This document shows, one piece after another, positions 19,894 through 32,300 of a stretch of 64,000 bases of DNA. The stretch is from Exobasidium rhododendri. Lineage: Eukaryota > Basidiomycota > Exobasidiomycetes > Exobasidiales > Exobasidiaceae. Below the pieces are notes generated by a model, which had not been told where the DNA came from, searched no databases, and saw nothing but the letters and a program-made list of their open reading frames with translations. Position 1 is the first letter of the stretch. Every line of letters begins with the position of its first letter. Location: NCBI GenBank assembly GCA_026210745.1, contig CP110630.1, positions 3,906,001-3,970,000 of the forward strand, read 5' to 3'. The translations under genes were made by a program, and so were the position numbers.

Positions 19894-21261
19894 ATGAAGG
19901 CCTATGTCATCGACAAGGATATTGAGCTGCCTGATTTGGCCAGCAAATTGGTCGAAGTCGAGGAACCAGAGGCAGACGGAGACGCAGATGAAGTTCTCAT
20001 AGACGTGTACTCGAGCGCTCTGAACTTCTTCGACATCTTACAGATTCAGGGCAAGTACCAAGTCAAACGCCCCTTCCCTTACGTTCTTGGGACCGAGGTG
20101 GCGGGTATACTCTCCAAGAACAGTCCTATTCCAGAGGGCTGCAATTGGACACCGGGCAAGACAAGAGTGTTCGGGATGGCAAACGGGTCATATACAGAAA
20201 AGGCAAGTGCGGATTGGAATAACCTAAGAGAGGTTCCAGATGGCATATCTCTCGAGGGAGCGAGTGGCTTGTTTGTCACTTGGCCAACAAGCTATGCGGC
20301 CCTTAAGTTTCGTGCAGATGTTCAGCCGGGAGAGTGGGTGTGTGTGCATGCAGGTGCAGGCGGGGTGGGTATCTGTGCCATCCAGATTGCAAAGGCATTG
20401 GGTGCAAAGGTTATAGCGACGTCCGGCAGCGCTGAGAAGTGAGTCGAATTCCCTGCCCTACGCAAGAAAGTGTGGCCGACTCGGTCTGATCCGCCTGTCT
20501 GACATCTCTGTCGCTAGGCTTAGGGTGTGCAAAGAGATTGGAGGGGCAGATGAAGCAGTCAATTACCGCGACTCTGACTGGCAACAACAAGTGAAAGGTG
20601 TGTTCTCTTGCGTTTCCGGTGCTATATTCTACTGCTACACTGTGCGATACTCATCACTCTGACCTTGGCAGACCTTACTGACGGTGGAGTGGACGTGGTG
20701 TACGATCCAGTTGGCATGATTATTCCCAGTCTCAAGGTAGGTGACGCTGGCGTGAAAAGAAGCATGCTCTTCCGTTACTCCGACTCACATTCAAGGAGAA
20801 CTTCTCCGTCCATCTTTGGCAGTTCATCAAGTGGAATGGTCGCATAGTCGTGGTAGGATTTGCTGCCGGCACAATCGAAAAGGTCCCTGCCAATCTCATC
20901 CTGCTCAAACAGTGCTCCGTGATGGGGGTATTCTGGGGCGCTCACACAGCGTACGAGGTGAGCCGCAGCCATCAGAGATGAGCACTCTTCCGTTGCATCT
21001 TTCCTGACATGTCCTTCACACTTCTCTTCTCACACCTACTCTCTACGCAAGCCGGAGAGAATTCCTGAGGCGTGGGACGCTATATTCAAGCTACTAGAGA
21101 GCAAAAAGTGTCGACCTACCGTGTTTGATAAGGTGTTTGATGGTCTCGCCACGTTACCAGGAGCGCTAAAAGATCTCCAAGATCGCAAAACATGGGGCAA
21201 AGTGGTAATAAGAGTAAAGGAAGATCCACTGTTTCCTTCAACGAGCAAGCCCAAGCTTTGA
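19894..21261 (+). CDS. Quinone oxidoreductase-like MDR-family NADPH reductase
   Basis: Zinc-independent medium-chain dehydrogenase/reductase of the quinone oxidoreductase type, expected to reduce quinones or enones with NADPH. Five exons, 19894-20438, 20518-20597, 20672-20736, 20796-20957 and 21052-21261, join in phase to 353 residues, normal for the family. Residues 1-130 form the GroES-like catalytic fold (SALNFFDILQIQGKYQ, PFPYVLGTEVAG). The Rossmann motif HAGAGGVGICAIQIAKALGA (about 155-174) binds the cofactor, and the later VDVVYDPVG and WNGRIVVVGFAAG blocks complete the nucleotide domain. The zinc-ligand Cys residues of alcohol dehydrogenases are absent. The C-terminus ends SKPKL, only loosely like a peroxisomal targeting signal. 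The start is the first ATG (MKAYVIDKD), a typical MDR beginning. Confidence 0.9.
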
Positions 21262-21521
21262 AAGATGAATGCTTTCGCGACGTCGAACTGTACATATTCC
21301 CCCGCTCACCCTGAAATAGCAACTAGGGGTATTTGCGCTGCTTTTCAAGTGCAGAACCGTGATCAGATCATTGCGCCTGCATTCCCTTGTCGGCCTGTCG
21401 GTTGGCAACGGCCAACGGATCTTCTGTCTCCTTCTTCTCATTATTTCTCTTTATACGGCGTCTTCGTGTCGTCTCATCCTCACGATCTTTACCCTCCGTA
21501 TTTTCCCTCATCTCGTCAAGG

Positions 21522-22572
21522 ATGACTTTTCTCACCCTGCGATTGTCATTCCTCCTCCTCAGTGTTGCCTTGCTCCAGCTGTACGTCCCGAGCGTGACCG
21601 CCTTCGGATTGTTGTATCCCTCGACCGACACCTACTGGGTGGTGAGTATTTACATGAATGCATCGACAGAATCGTTGAGACTGATGAGAGCGGCCCTTGC
21701 CATCAGACAAATTCTACGAATCAACTTGTGAGCTCAGAGGCATGGATTGACCTACTAGAGTACTTTTCGTCTTACGCCGTTGAAATTCTCGTATTCCTTA
21801 ACTCCGCAGCACTGGTCCCATACGCCGGAAGGTCGGTACGAGCTTTCATCGACACAAAAAGGCGACCACCTCCCTTGACGATTGTCTTTCTCCCTTCTCT
21901 AGATCCAAGCTACTTTTCTGTCGAGCTGCTCAACTCCAATAGTTCCAGTCTAGCAGGCAATTTTCGTGAGTGGTCGTGTCGATTGCAAAGGCGAAGTGTG
22001 TAGCCGGCAATCAGCTTAAGACATGTGCTCTCATTTAGAGATTGGCAATGCATTGACGACGGAGGTGAGACTGAAGCGTAGTCGAAGAAACTTTGGTGTT
22101 GCTACTGATGCTTCCTTCTCCTTTCCCTGCCAAAGAATGGCACGGCCAAAATCCCTCTCGATTTGATTCCTACTGGAAAGTACACTCTGCTCTTTGTCAA
22201 CAGCAGCAATTACGCTCTTGATCGTGAGTGTAGAGGTGCGGGAAAGGTTGAGATTGTGCGTGACACTCAGAGCCTCTCTACCGCCCCCTTTGTCGACTTC
22301 CAAAAGACCCACAAGTCTACTTTACCAGCCAAGTCTTCGACATAAAGCCTAGTGGGACGACTGCTGCTCCGTTTACTCCTCCCACTGAATTGGTTTCCGC
22401 TTCGAACAAGACGAGCACCGAGTCTACGCATTCTGCTACTTCCGTTGCAGTCGTCACACCCACCAGTCAAGTGAAAGAGGCAAGCAATGCAAGCAGGGTG
22501 GAAGCAATACCATCACTACTCCTCGGCCTCACTACTATCGCCCTTGCCGCTCTCGTCATATCGACCATTTAG
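21522..22572 (+). CDS. KRE9/KNH1-like Ser/Thr-rich GPI-anchored cell-wall protein
   Basis: Small secreted fungal protein with a Kre9/Knh1-type N-terminal domain, predicted to be GPI-anchored at the plasma membrane or wall. Seven exons, 21522-21641, 21707-21727, 21810-21831, 21903-21965, 22039-22064, 22136-22223 and 22316-22572, join in phase to 198 residues. Residues 1-27 are a signal peptide (MTFLTLRLSFLLLSVALLQL, cleavage near VTA). The domain reads PSTDTYWV, then TNSTNQLHWS, SYFSVELLNSNSSSLAGNF, and IPTGKYTLLFVNSSNYALD, with several N-glycosylation sequons. A Thr/Ser-rich stalk precedes the hydrophobic C-terminal GPI signal (LLLGLTTIALAALVISTI). Exons of 21, 22 and 26 bp are unusually small, and the 22-bp exon's GTCGGT donor is weak, so that join is the least certain. 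Confidence 0.82.
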
Positions 22573-22715
22573 CAAGAGGTACTCCTTTCCTCTCTCCTTG
22601 ATCCCTTCCCTTGTCACAAGCACTAGACATTCTTTCATTATACTATTACACATCGTGACACAACCTATATAGAATTACAAGGGACCAGAATTTGTCTTTC
22701 ATACTTTGAGGAGAG

Positions 22716-23882
22716 TCAACGCTTCCTCTTCTTTGCTGGCTTCTCACTCTTTTCCCTCTCCATCCTTTCCTTGCAATCCTCACAGTACCAAGTCTGAGGT
22801 AAGGGTTTCGACAGTCCAACGCAGGACAGATGGAACCATTCATACTGGCAGTCATCGGAGTCGCATCCGATCATCTACGTACGAACAAATCAAATCAGTG
22901 CAAATTTAAGAGAATGACCAGGAAGCACGTTGGACACTCACTTCTCCGAACGATACTCTTTGACAGTGACAGTAAATCTTGTTGTCCTTTTCGCCGTCAC
23001 CTCCACCGTCACCGTCTGCATCTGCGTCAGCGTCTGCATCCGCGTCAAAGTCTAGATCGGCGTCTACTTTAGCAAGCATACTGGACAGGCCACTACTCTT
23101 AAGTGCCTTCTTAGATACGATCGGGTGACTGAAGGATGGAATGAAAGCATTGGCTGCAGCTGATGCAGTAGAAGAGTGTAGAGGAGACGCCATTCGGTCG
23201 TGTGAAGATGGACGAGCTTGCTTTGTTGAATGGGACGGTGAATCGCGAGCCAGTTGAGATGACGAGGCAAGTTTTCGCTTCAGTCCACTAACGTTGCCTA
23301 TCGCAGCATCACTCTCCACGGAAGGACTCTTGAGATTTGCTATAATGGTCGGTAGACCAGAGAGCGAGACGGCAGGATTGATGTTTCCAGGTGATACCGA
23401 TGTAAGGGCTGAAGGAAGTGCTGGCAGAGTGCTTTCTACTTGTTTGATCAGGGCAGGTGAGATCTTCTCGACTTCTTGATCCAGTCGATGTTTGTGAGCA
23501 TACAAACATCTCCAGAGTTTTTTACTCAGCACTTCCTTTTGAACGCTCCACTCGTCAGCTCTTGCATAATCTACCTTGATCTTTTCACTTATTTTGTCCA
23601 TTTTCGCTTTGTCGACATCACTTAGATTTTCCTTTCTTGAAAGCAGTTCCCGCATTTGTGCTTCTCGAGCCGCTAACTTCGGCAGCATCTCTGCGAGGAA
23701 TACGTGAGCTTTCGTCGCTCTTCAATGGAAAAAGCTTGTGAACGAGGGTGGTGCTTACCTTGAACCTTAGCATCCTTATGCTCTATCTCCTTTATCATAT
23801 GTTGCACTTCTTGAGGTAGATTGTCTAGCGTTGAGATGAATTCTGTGGCAAGTTGGGCCACTTCACCCAGGTCATCGATCAT
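22716..23882 (-). CDS. ING-family PHD-finger chromatin protein (YNG2-like)
   Basis: ING proteins are histone H3K4me3 readers within acetyltransferase or deacetylase complexes. Three exons on the minus strand, 23882-23759, 23690-22942 and 22874-22716, join in phase to 343 residues. The N-terminal ING domain (FISTLDNLPQEVQHMIKEIE, then a long helical region to about residue 125) resembles the NuA4 subunit Yng2 more than Pho23, on limited evidence. A disordered Ser-rich linker and an Asp-Ala repeat (DADADADADADGD) lead into the C-terminal PHD finger: YCHCQRVSFGEMIGCDSDDC, then WFHLSCVGL and TWYCEDC, so all Cys4-His-Cys3 ligands are present. The basic tail (KKRKR) may bind phosphoinositides or DNA. 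An upstream in-frame ATG at 23942 would add 20 residues. The gene is head-to-head with NOP58. Confidence 0.9.
23001..23067 (-). repeat. GAC-GC(N) repeat encoding alternating Asp-Ala
   Basis: Imperfect 6-bp repeat in the ING gene linker, coding for alternating Asp and Ala followed by Asp/Gly just before the PHD finger. Confidence 0.75.
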
Positions 23883-24191
23883 TGTCCCCCCCACAGCGAG
23901 CTCTGGTTGAGTGAGTGTGAGGCGATCTATTGAGCATGTCAAATCTTAAAGGTCGCGTCTTAAAACACATACAAAAATCAAAGCCAGAGGCAATCAGCAA
24001 TCCAGTTTCAAGAAAGAGAAAATGGCACGTGACATCTCTCTCGATTCAAGTTTTGCTTCGAGGATTTTTTCTTCCTCTGCCAGTCGCTCAACCCTTTTCT
24101 GAAGGGCAGCCAAGACCTGGGCATCGAGAAAATCCACCTCTCACCAGATTCACCAAGTCCCTCCGTCTAAAAGAAGAAAACCCGTCTCAAC
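23883..24191. promoter_or_regulatory. Divergent promoter, ING / NOP58
   Basis: 309-bp shared promoter with a CACGTG palindrome at 24026-24031. No gene seen. Confidence 0.55.
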
Positions 24192-26072
24192 ATGGTTCTG
24201 GTACTCTTCGAGACCGCTGGTAAGTGATGGCCAAGCCATGAAGAGCAAGTGCATCGCTGTCGCATACTAATACCAATCCTCTCGACTTTCTCGTAGTGGG
24301 CTTCTGTCTCTTCAAAATGTCCGACAAAGCCAAGGTGCAATCGCCTTCGCTTTGGAAGGAATTCGACTCTCCAGAATCAGCAAACAACCTGCTGAAGCTG
24401 TCTGCCATCCATCGATTCTCCAGTACTGCAGAAGCTGTTGAGGACGCCACTGCACTCACCGAAGGAAAGATGAGTAAGAACCTCAAAAAATTCCTGACAA
24501 ACGAAATCTCGGATAAGAAGTCGGCAAAGAATGAAGAATTGGTCGTGGTGGACCCCAAATTGGCGGGATCGATCTCGAAGAAGTTGGGAATCCAAGTGGT
24601 CAGTGATACGTCTGTATTGGACTTGTATCGAGGTATTCGACAACATCTTGCCTCGCTCTTGTCGGCCGGCTCGAAAGATAGCTCTAGCGATGGAAGCTTG
24701 GATCCAAGAGATCTCAACACAATGAGCTTAGGATTGAGTCATAGTCTGAGTCGGTATAAGCTCAAATTCAGCCCAGACAAGGTAGACACGATGGTCGTGC
24801 AAGCCATTGGTCTCTTGGATGACCTCGACAAGGAAATTAACATCTATGCTATGCGAGTCAAGGTGAGTAATGCTGTTGCTGTCTCTTTACGGATTGAAAA
24901 GGGGAGGAAATCTGTTGCTGACGCCGCACTCGTAGGAATGGTATGGCTGGCATTTTCCCGAAATGGGCAAAATCATCAATGACAATCTTGCCTATGCGAA
25001 AGTCATCCGTGCTATGGGTTTCCGAACCAATTGTCAATCGACCGACTTTAGTGAAATTCTTCCTGAAGAAATTGAAGAGACTCTCAAGGCAGCGGCAGAG
25101 ATTTCTATGGGTACGGAGATCAGTGACACCGACATCACTCACATTTGGAGTCTGTGTGATCAAGTCATCAGCATCACTGCCTACCGAGCTCAACTCTATG
25201 CATACCTACAAAATAGAATGGCCGCCATTGCACCGAATCTTACAGCCCTAGTTGGTGAATTGGTGGGAGCTCGATTGATCAGTCACGCTGGTAGTATCAT
25301 GAACTTGGCAAAGCACCCCGCTTCGACTGTTCAAATTCTTGGAGCAGAAAAGGCATTATTCAGAGCTCTCAAGACAAAACACGACACACCGAAATACGGT
25401 CTCATCTACCACAGTAGCTTGGTAGGTCAAGCACCCACGAAATTGAAGGGCAAGATGGCAAGAATGGTTGCTACTAAAGCTGCTCTATCGATTCGAGTGG
25501 ATGCGCTATCAGACGCCGATAGTAAATCGGACTTGAGTGCGCCTACGATTGGGTTGGAGGCCAGAGTGAAATTAGAATCAAGACTTCGAGGACTGGAGCA
25601 TCGATCGGACGTCAGTGGCTTACGATCAGCCAGGGGTCCCGACGCAGGATACAAGCAAAAGCCGTTTGAATTCCAGAACGGGCAATCGAGAGCTTACAAC
25701 CACTCAGCAGATGTGGCTCCCATGGTTGATCCCATGGAAGTGGACACGTCGGTGCAGGTGGATGATAGCAAGAAGCTGAGCAAAGAAGAGAGAAAGGCAC
25801 TGAAGAAGGCGGCAAAGGGAGAAGATGCGACAGAGGCGCTTTCGAAAGAAGAAAAGAAGGCGCTGAAGAAGTCGAAGAAGGCATTAGAGAACGGAGATGC
25901 TAGCACCGTCACGGCCGGAGACGAGAGCGTCATGTCTGAAAAGGACCTGAAGAAGAAGGAGAAGAAGGAAAAGAAGAGAAAGGAGGCCGAGAGTGAGGCA
26001 GATTCATCGGTTGCAGGTGTCAACGGAGACGAACCATCCAAGAAGAAGAAGAAGAGGCATTCAGAGGCTTGA
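24192..26072 (+). CDS. NOP58: Nucleolar protein Nop58 (box C/D snoRNP core)
   Basis: Core protein of box C/D snoRNPs, pairing with Nop56 and scaffolding Nop1/fibrillarin for 2'-O-methylation of rRNA in the nucleolus. Three exons, 24192-24219, 24297-24862 and 24936-26072, join in phase to 576 residues. The first exon encodes only MVLVLFETA before the splice, a common arrangement. Residues 1-70 form the NOP5 N-terminal domain (VGFCLFK). The central coiled coil and Nop domain contain [33 protein letters not shown] and [10 protein letters not shown], then [14 protein letters not shown]. The C-terminus is a KKE/KKD-type lysine-rich tail, typical of eukaryotic Nop58. The length is as expected (yeast 511, with a longer tail here). 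Confidence 0.96.
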
Positions 26073-26336
26073 TCTTCTTATCCGTAATCTCCTTTCCTGG
26101 TTTTCCCTCTTTCTCATCTCTCTCTCTCTTTCTCTTTCCCTGCTCTGTACAATTAGTGACTCTTACCAATGACATCTCAAAGTTAAGCCTTTTCGACTTC
26201 AAAGCCTTTTCAAATTTTGATCTACGTGAGAAAGTACAGTGGAAGGGGGAAGAGGGAACAATGGAAAAGGAAGGTGGAAGGGGCAAGGGTGAAAGAAGCA
26301 GGGCCACTGTATACAAAAGGTGAGGCCTCGTCATAT
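26073..26336. other. Convergent intergenic region NOP58 / PRP8
   Basis: 264 bp between the NOP58 and PRP8 stop codons; polypyrimidine-rich near 26095-26145. Nothing else visible. Confidence 0.5.
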
Positions 26337-29300
26337 CTACTGAAGTGGATCTTCTACATCCACCTCTGCTCCTTCGTTGATGTTGCCATCTGTGAAGCTC
26401 AAAAAGACGTGGCTATGATGAGCCTCGTCCCAAAAGCTGATTGGTCGATCGACAGTGTACTGCGTCTTGATATTGGGACTCCAAGCAGCACTAAGACTCA
26501 GACCGTAGTTCCACACTTTGTCGACTGGAATCAGACTTGTGCCTAGGATTCGGTCAGACAGTAGCAATTGTACTCGATCCGCACTGGTGTTCGAATTGAA
26601 GCCTTGCGGATTTCCAGCTGCATCGATTGCATTTGCCTTTCTGCCCCACTCAAACCCAGCGACACTGAGTGAGTAGGCAGACATGGAGACACTCCCAGGG
26701 GTGAAAGCGCACGTCAGGGTGATGCTACTTGCGCCCCAGCTCTGATGAAGAGCCATCAATTTTGCATGAGTGACCACGTCTTGAGGAGAGAGATGAGGCA
26801 AGTCCATGGATTGAGTCTTGATCATGCCGAGTGGCTCGAGTCCTGCTAGTATGTAGTCGTGCTTTGGTAGATCAGTGGGAATGTCCACTCCGTTGTTCGT
26901 TCCTCGTTGGGGAATCCAGACGATTGCCTTGATCTCCTTTACCGAAGGAGCATCAGCCGGGGAGACTCCGTACAACAGTCCTGCTACTTGCGTTCGCAGA
27001 TCGGCATTGACGATGAAAGTCTTCAAGATATTTTTGGGCATGACATAGGTAAGTGCGCCAGAGTCTTCTCGAACATTCTCGTTCGAAACGTAGAGGTGCT
27101 GACATCGCAAAGGCAAGTTGGTCGCACTCAACGCTCGAATTCTCCAATCACTTTTTGAATTGAAGACTTGATTTTCATACTGCGTCGTAGTGACAGTCTG
27201 AAGTTCATCACCGTGAACGTTGACCGTCTTCGTCTGCGTCGCCGTCACTTGTTGTGCAGCTTCTGCGCTCTTTTCAATCTCTGCCATCTGTTGTCGTTGC
27301 AATGACGGAGCGGTGATCTCCGCACCCAGGATGATGTCACGAATCTCAGAAGAAGTCAAGGAAGCAACATTGACACTGTTTCGCTTTCCGTAGTCTTGTA
27401 AGATCAGATCTCGAAGTGCAATCTCCACCTTGATCCACTCTTCATCCGCCAACGTCGGCCAGATGTGGTGGGGCTCCGTGACGGTGGCAATGTTGGGTCG
27501 TAGGATGATCTTTGCTTTCTCTTGATTGACGTGCAACGCACGAAGTAGCAAGATGCATCGAGAGAAGGCAGTATACGACGAGATGCTCTTGAGCCAGTCA
27601 TCGTAGATACTGTAGAGGACCATTTGCGGTTGCGTCGCTCGCAAAATCAAGTCGCCAAACTTTTCCAGCTTCAGGCAAGCTTGGAAGGGCAATTGCAATT
27701 CAGACCCTTTGATGACAATATTGGGGAAATCGAGCAAGTGAACCTCCAACGGATCCAACATGCCCTTTCGCGTGACGATCACTTGCTTTGGCTGTTCTTC
27801 CACAGGCAGAGATCGGACCAGGGCAGCTACCTCTTCTGCCGTTTTCCACTTGGCCAGTTGACCCAGTCGCTTCTGACCGGCCCAGACGGATGTGTGAATG
27901 ATCTTCAAGAACAACTGACCAGTGCGTGGATTCAAGATGAAGATGCAACCGTTGATCGGCTTGGTGACCAAGTTCCCCTCGAACGTTCGGTGAATAGTGA
28001 CTCGGTAGACGTTGGTGTCGTCGACCATCCAGATGACTTGATTAGAGAACAGTTCAGCGTAGTTGCCCGAGCTCAAGTAAGGCTCCGTGGGCTCTGAACT
28101 GTACAATTGCAGCCCTTTACGAATCCTTTCCCGTAGCACGTATAGCGCAGGATTCGCTTGCATGATCTTTGCCATCGCTTGTTGGATCAGCGGCTTACTT
28201 CCCGGGAACCAATTACCATACCCAGAGTACCGATTGTAGGCCAAGTCAATCGCGATCAAGGCACCAGTAGCAGAGGGGTAGATACTCGTCGAGTCACTCG
28301 TGTAGTCCAGGAACTTTGCCCTGGAGTATCGCTCTACGTCTGATTGATCGTAGTCACCCCACCTCAGCTGCACATCAAGCCACCACTTGTTCGAGCTTGA
28401 TCCGTCCAAGACGTCCCGTGAGTCCGTCAGCAGGGAAGGTCGACTCTGTGGCCACTTATAGCTGGCAAACAAGACGACGTCGGCGCAACTTGCATTCATT
28501 CGATACGACTTTCTCGGATGGATCGTCTCCTTCTGGACCGTCTCGATCTGAAGAGCTTCCAACTCTTGATCAAAGACTTGACACAAGTCCATGACGACAG
28601 ACTCGTGAATTTTTTGCCACAGGTGAGCTCGGAAGATCTGAATGTAAGAAATCTTCAAGACGGGCAGCTTTCCGTGCATGAAGATTCCCGTGAGATCCAG
28701 TTGAACTTGGAAACCGACGTAGATGTTCGCTCGGTTGAGGGTGGGCGACCACCATGCCACGAATCTTCTGTTGGGGATCTGATTCAACCCTGATCGTTGA
28801 GCGTTGGTCAATCGCTTTGCTCGCATGGAATCTTCAAATGAGCTAGACTTTTCCCAGAATAGACCTTCCCACGTTCGATGGCCCGTTCCGGCAAAGAGTG
28901 TGTGCTCCAGGATCGTCTCGATTCCTCCCAGTGCGGCAATGACATCCACTCGGTAGGCGTTCAGGTTCCACAGCTTTCCGTCGTGTCTTTGATTTGTCCA
29001 GCTGAAAGGGTCGAATTTGAGCATCTGGAACTGCTTAAAGTACGTGCGCAGCCGCCACATCTTGTCGTAGGAGAGAATTGTTCGGTCCTTTTGGAACAGG
29101 GTATTGATGCGCGGGATCCCTCGATCGTATACGTCTTCCACATCTTCCAACGTGATTCGACGAGACTGCGCAGCGGCTTCCTTTCGCTTCTGAGCATACT
29201 CTTGCCATACACGAGCGGAGTCAAGGAACTCTGCTTCCCACGAGATGATGTATCGGTACAAGTTCGGGATCAGCTGCTCATCACCGTTGGAAAGCCCGCT

Positions 29301-32300
29301 GCGGAAGTGTGTGATGCCCGTGTCTACCTGCTTTGACCATCGCAGATCGCTAGCGGGAATGAGCATGTGGGACATGGAAAGCATGCCGAGACCACCCAAT
29401 TCCTTCGGTGAGTAGAACAAGGTAGGCGGAAAACGAGACGGCATCTTTGAGTTGATTCCAAGTTTCACTCGGGTCTGCACTTTGTTCTCTGCTTTGACAA
29501 TCAAGTCCAGCAATTCGCTCGTTGCCAGGACAGCCTCCCGATAGTAAGTCATGAGTCCGATGATGCATGTGTTCCACTTGTTGACAATCTTTGTGAATGT
29601 GGTCGCACCGGCTGCCATGAGAAGTTGTCTTGTTCTATTGTGGAATGCTTCGATGCCTTCATCAGAGACACGGACAAACGCTTGTGACGTTCTCTCTCCA
29701 CTCTCAGCCTGTACCAGACCCCAGACGCCTTCTCTCTGCTCATTGACGTCGCCACTTCGAATCTTGGGCAAGATACGAAGCTCAAAGTTTTGCATGCTGA
29801 ACAAAAAGTTGGGGTTGTCTTTGCTGTAGACGCTGACGAATGTGTCTTCCCAGTCGATGGTCGTCAGGGCTCTCGGCAGCCGGTTCTTGACGGACCAAAA
29901 GACAGCTCGACCAAGGTTGACGTCATGCTTCACTAGCCTCATCCTGCAATCGCGAGGCCAGCACTTCTTGTTGTTGTATCCGATGTAGTTCGAGTTGGTT
30001 GGATCGGGATTCGCGCTGAGATAGCGTTGGATGAGATCCTTGGACTCTTCTGCGGTGAAGCGGAACATGATGTGGATCCGGTCGACGAAGCGGGTATACA
30101 GTCGGATGGGGTGCTTTGTTTCCGTGGGCGTGTCTTTGAATTGCAGGAAGCCGTTCGGCATCGAAGGGGCACCGGCAATCTCACTAGCTCTTTCCAGTCC
30201 CAGAATGAGAAGATCGAGGACCAGTCCGTAGTACTGGAAGACGAAGCCACTGAACTGCAGGCCACGAATGAGACCAAATGTATTGACGTGAGCCATGTCC
30301 TTCCAGACGATGGAGATGTTGTTCTTGGAGGTGATGTAGTCGGCAATGTTAGCATCCATGATCAATCGAAGCAGGCGATTGAGCAGGGTCAAGTCCATCT
30401 TCTCATACACTCGACTGAGTGAAGTCTCCATGAGGACATTCGTTTCGCCTTCCTTTGTCTCCCAGACCGAGTCCAGATTATTGATGGCGTTGCACCATTT
30501 ATACACCAGCAGCGGAGCAGGCTCGGTGTCGCCCGGCTTGATCCATGGTGGGAATAGCTGCCTCTTGTCGGATTCGTAGCAGAGATACTGGTCAAGGTAG
30601 GCGTCTGTGATCTTTTCCAACGGCTCAATGTCGTAACAGGGGATGATCTGCTTGTACGTATCAAAGAATTCGAGGCCGGCTTCTTTAAACGCTCGTTGCG
30701 TCAACATCAACCGCTTGATTCTAGCCAACGTTTCGTGGGGGTTGTCAAAGGCCTGCTCGACCAAGGCCAACTCTTCTCGCTGACTCTGATTCAGGCGTCC
30801 TTTGACACTGTAGGCTTCTTTGAGCTTCTCCAGTGCCAAGACGAGTAGTTTGGTGTCATGCTTGAAGTTGAGCGAAGGGAAGGGAATGGGTTGGAATCGT
30901 CTGGATTCTAGCCAGTGCACGGTTGAAGTGTAGATTGCCACGGCTGCTTCCGAAGTGATATAAGGACCGTCTTTCAAGTAGGAGTTCTGTCTCTCTTGCT
31001 CTGCCTTCAAGTACAACCTTGTCAGTCGACCCAAGTTCTTCTTGGCGACCGTCTTATCAACGGTGGCCCCTCGACGGATTCGTTCACGATTGTAATGTGC
31101 AACGGAGGTCCACCAATCACTCTTGCTCTTCACGTATCGTAGAATCAGATTCTCAATAGGGGCAGGCATTCCAGGCACCTTCCAAGGTACGTTGGCCTTC
31201 CAACATCGCCATGCTTCCGTCAAATGGGACAAGCACGTCTTTGCCTTGTTATTCTTCATCGACTCCGGAAGCATATCCAAGAGATCCGACATGACGGCAG
31301 CTCGTAGCTCCAAGTCGAAGTGAGACTCGATTCGCTGCTTGGTGATCGTACTGGCTTGTTTGGCATTCCTGCCTTCGAATTGACGAGCGAGCAAGTTTCC
31401 CAGCCACCTCTCTAAGAGTGGGGCAATACCTCGAAAGAAGAACATCCAGACTCGCCAAGAAGGTGCCCAGAATCCGACTCCTGGCCCCTTTCCGACTGGT
31501 CCTGAGTTGAAACGATGGTAGATGACATGCTTGAGATCTTTACATGCCCGAATTTGATGCATCAACTTATACTTGTATCGATACATTCCTGTCAGTGTAC
31601 CAATGTGATTGAACGTGTACTGAAGTCCGTCTGCAAGTTGGAAGGCGTCTACGTTGCCCAGTCGATACATGACAAAGGAATCGACGACAATTTTGACTAG
31701 ACGACTCAATTCTCGAACCAGATGGAAAGCATTACCAAATCGACTCTTCTTTCTCTCCTTTGTCGTCAACGTCTTTACTGGCTTCAAATTCAGATTGTAG
31801 TCTAAATGCAGATAATGCAGACCTTTTCGGTGAATGAGCAGGTTGAGCATGTTGAAACTTTGACGTACGACCTGCAATCCTGCTTCCACCCAATCCAGCG
31901 TAGTCGTTTGAAAGAATTTCGTACCCTTCAATTGACGCAAGAGGTACTTTTTCGTTCCTGACTTTGGTGATCGACTGGTGAGACAATTGGCGACGTAGCG
32001 TTTCAGTAGCTTTTGGTAGGAGACTCTTGTCTTGACAGGCTGACCCGGAGGACAGTGCTCTAGGTACCAGGTCTTGATTAGGGGTATATCAAGAACTCTT
32101 CTCGTAGGACCACTACGTCGATTGTAAGGGGGAGCAGCCCACCATAGCGCAATAGCATCTGCCGTCAAAGAGTTGCTCAATCCTTCATCCTCCAAGAACG
32201 GTGACACATGATCCGGCAATGAAAAGGCCACGTCATCAGGTAGTTCATCATCCCCTTCTACCCCTTGTCCAAAGACTTCGTCCTCATGACCAAGGCAAGC

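Noticed and set aside
21359-22003. 214-residue plus-strand open frame over the GPI-protein gene
   Set aside because: It runs through introns of the GPI-anchored gene and only its end overlaps real exons; the spliced model gives a signal peptide and a conserved domain, while this frame does not.
22716-22874. Apparent frameshift in the ING PHD finger
   Set aside because: A first reading suggested a lost Trp and a frame break before YCEDC; careful re-reading of the bases gives an intact QTWYCEDC in frame.
30027-30422. Plus-strand open frames antisense to PRP8
   Set aside because: Long open frames opposite a large conserved coding exon are expected from codon constraints; none shows a recognisable domain.
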